This document shows, piece after piece, positions 4,649-5,663 of a stretch of DNA of 5,663 bases. The DNA comes from Spirochaetia bacterium. Its GTDB lineage: Bacteria; Spirochaetota; Spirochaetia; Sphaerochaetales; Sphaerochaetaceae. The notes beneath the pieces were generated by a model. The model did no database searches. It was given only the letters and a program-made list of their open reading frames with translations, and was not told the DNA's origin. The stretch covers positions 1-5,663 of the forward strand of contig CAAGIP010000224.1 in the NCBI GenBank assembly GCA_900769955.1, in the 5' to 3' direction. Every line of letters starts with the position of its first letter. Positions within the stretch are counted from its first letter, which is position 1. A program made the position numbers and the translations under genes.

Positions 4649-5663
4649 TCAGATTATGTATTTTGTCAGGGTTGCGGTGAATGTGCTGATACGTTTCTTT
4701 GCCATATCCCTGAGAGAAATGCCATCGAGACTCATGATGAAGCCCTTCTCCTGGGTATAGAGCCACCAGGTCAGGTCCTTGTCCAGATTCTCATAGTGGC
4801 TGTCCTCAAGCCAGTCGGAGTAGGAGATGTCCAGACTGTGGCCCAGCTTCTCCTCAGTCAGTGCCTTCATGTCGATATCTTCCGCATGCTCAAGGATGTG
4901 ATTCCAGAACTCCAGGACTTCTTCGATGTGCTCCCTGATCTCATAGCGTCTGGCACCTCCGTCGTATATTGTGCACTTCTCGAAGAGGGCGTCCCTCATG
5001 GAAAGGGTTTCTCTCCTGAATTCAGGGGATATGATACCTCCCTTCCAGTAGAAGTCGATGTCGGAGGCGTTGATGCCGCTGACACCCCTGTTGCCTTCCT
5101 CATAACAGTTGAAGATTCCCTCATAGTAGATGGTTATGAATCCTTCGAAGTCAGGCCAGTAGCCTCTGATCTCATCTGTCAGGGCCTCAAGGATGGAGAT
5201 GCCCTTTCTTGCACCGATGGTGAAGAAGATTATGTTCCTGAGCTTCATCCCCTTTTCCCTGTAGCAGTCTATTACATATCGGAGGCATTCCACCAGGGTG
5301 GAGCCTGAAGCGATGATGTCTCCGATCATGAGTGTGGAATTATTGACCAGAGCCAGCTTCCTGTACTTTACATCCAGACCTGTCACATCCTTGCCGTTGA
5401 AGACTCTCTCACAGGAGAGAAATGAGATATCATGGACTCTTATGTGTTCGTTCCAGCACGCTTCCTCCAGAGGATAGTTTAGGGCACCCCTGAGTATGGA
5501 GAGGATGTTTGCCTTTGAGATCAGACCCTTGCACTTGAGGAAATAAAGCATCTGGCTGGTGGAGTGGACCAGTGAGCGGTAGACTTCGTAGCCTACGACC
5601 TCAGGCCTGTTCATCAGTTTTCTGGTCTCTGCCTCTGAGATTATGTAGTACTTGTTCCTGTAG
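4649..5663 (-). CDS. Phosphoribosyltransferase-like protein, N-terminus beyond window
   Basis: The visible 337 residues contain a type I phosphoribosyltransferase signature, TLMIGDIIASGST, at residues 110-122 of the visible part. A hydrophobic strand leads into a D-x-x-A-S-G-S-T loop that would hold the 5-phosphate of PRPP. The usual pair of acidic residues before the loop is reduced to Gly-Asp. Upstream lies ILRGALNYPLEEA (56-68), resembling the early strand and loop of this fold. The roughly 200 residues after the loop (tyrosine-, tryptophan- and acid-rich, with FEGFITIYYEGIF and WLEDSHYENLDKDLTWWLY) match no family I can name. An ATG at 5614 lacks a ribosome site and the frame stays open to the window edge through YRNKYYIISEAETRKL, so the true start probably lies outside. 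The gene stands 27 bp upstream of the cytosine permease, which suggests nucleobase salvage. The base used cannot be told, and a non-salvage role remains possible. Confidence 0.75.
   Translation of the reverse strand, partial: YRNKYYIISEAETRKLMNRPEVVGYEVYRSLVHSTSQMLYFLKCKGLISKANILSILRGALNYPLEEACWNEHIRVHDISFLSCERVFNGKDVTGLDVKYRKLALVNNSTLMIGDIIASGSTLVECLRYVIDCYREKGMKLRNIIFFTIGARKGISILEALTDEIRGYWPDFEGFITIYYEGIFNCYEEGNRGVSGINASDIDFYWKGGIISPEFRRETLSMRDALFEKCTIYDGGARRYEIREHIEEVLEFWNHILEHAEDIDMKALTEEKLGHSLDISYSDWLEDSHYENLDKDLTWWLYTQEKGFIMSLDGISLRDMAKKRISTFTATLTKYII

Noticed and set aside
4796..5308. Plus-strand ORF of 170 codons opposite the phosphoribosyltransferase-like gene
   Set aside because: It is long but without recognisable domain or ribosome site; the opposite frame contains the PRPP loop motif and continues to the permease operon.

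Overview
The window reads as chromosomal DNA of a carbohydrate-using, probably gut or rumen, anaerobic bacterium. The clues are a cellobiose phosphorylase, an NCS1 cytosine permease very close in sequence to the CodB of enteric gammaproteobacteria, and a BrnT/BrnA toxin-antitoxin pair. Genes carry ordinary Shine-Dalgarno sites and sigma70-like promoters. Succinivibrionaceae is a reasonable guess and Treponema a possible alternative, but no rRNA or marker gene settles it.

Layout. (i) 1-647, minus strand: the first 215 codons of a GH94 cellobiose phosphorylase, running off the left edge. A recognisable promoter and a 19-bp inverted-repeat operator candidate lie in front of it. (ii) 726-2072, minus: a complete AAA ATPase with a DUF4143 nuclease-like tail. 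(iii) 2073-2266: an AT-rich divergent intergenic region with a direct-repeat array stepped at 32 bp and a promoter overlapped by a perfect 14-bp palindrome. (iv) 2267-2825, plus: a brnT/brnA operon in which the toxin gene has an in-frame stop at codon 42 while the antitoxin is intact. (v) 2826-3376: no sound gene. It holds several inverted repeats, a possible terminator, and what look like fragments of two mobile-element genes: an AT-hook-like C-terminal tail on the minus strand and an IS21/IstA-like helix-turn-helix N-terminus on the plus strand. (vi) 3377-4621, minus: a full-length codB-like cytosine permease. (vii) 4649-5663, minus: a phosphoribosyltransferase-like protein, open at the right edge and 27 bp upstream of codB, so probably in one operon with it.

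The outer genes (GH94, permease, phosphoribosyltransferase) are metabolic, all on the minus strand and visibly richer in G+C. The middle block (about 726-3330) is accessory: ATPase of unknown role, a decayed toxin-antitoxin module and insertion-sequence debris. It looks like an islet set between metabolic genes. Functionally, the permease would import cytosine or a related base by cation symport, and the phosphoribosyltransferase could turn a nucleobase into a nucleotide. The GH94 enzyme would split cellobiose with phosphate inside the cell. No wholly new system is evident. The most unusual items are the broken toxin beside an intact antitoxin, the 32-bp phased repeat array, and the unusual phosphoribosyltransferase paired with a permease.
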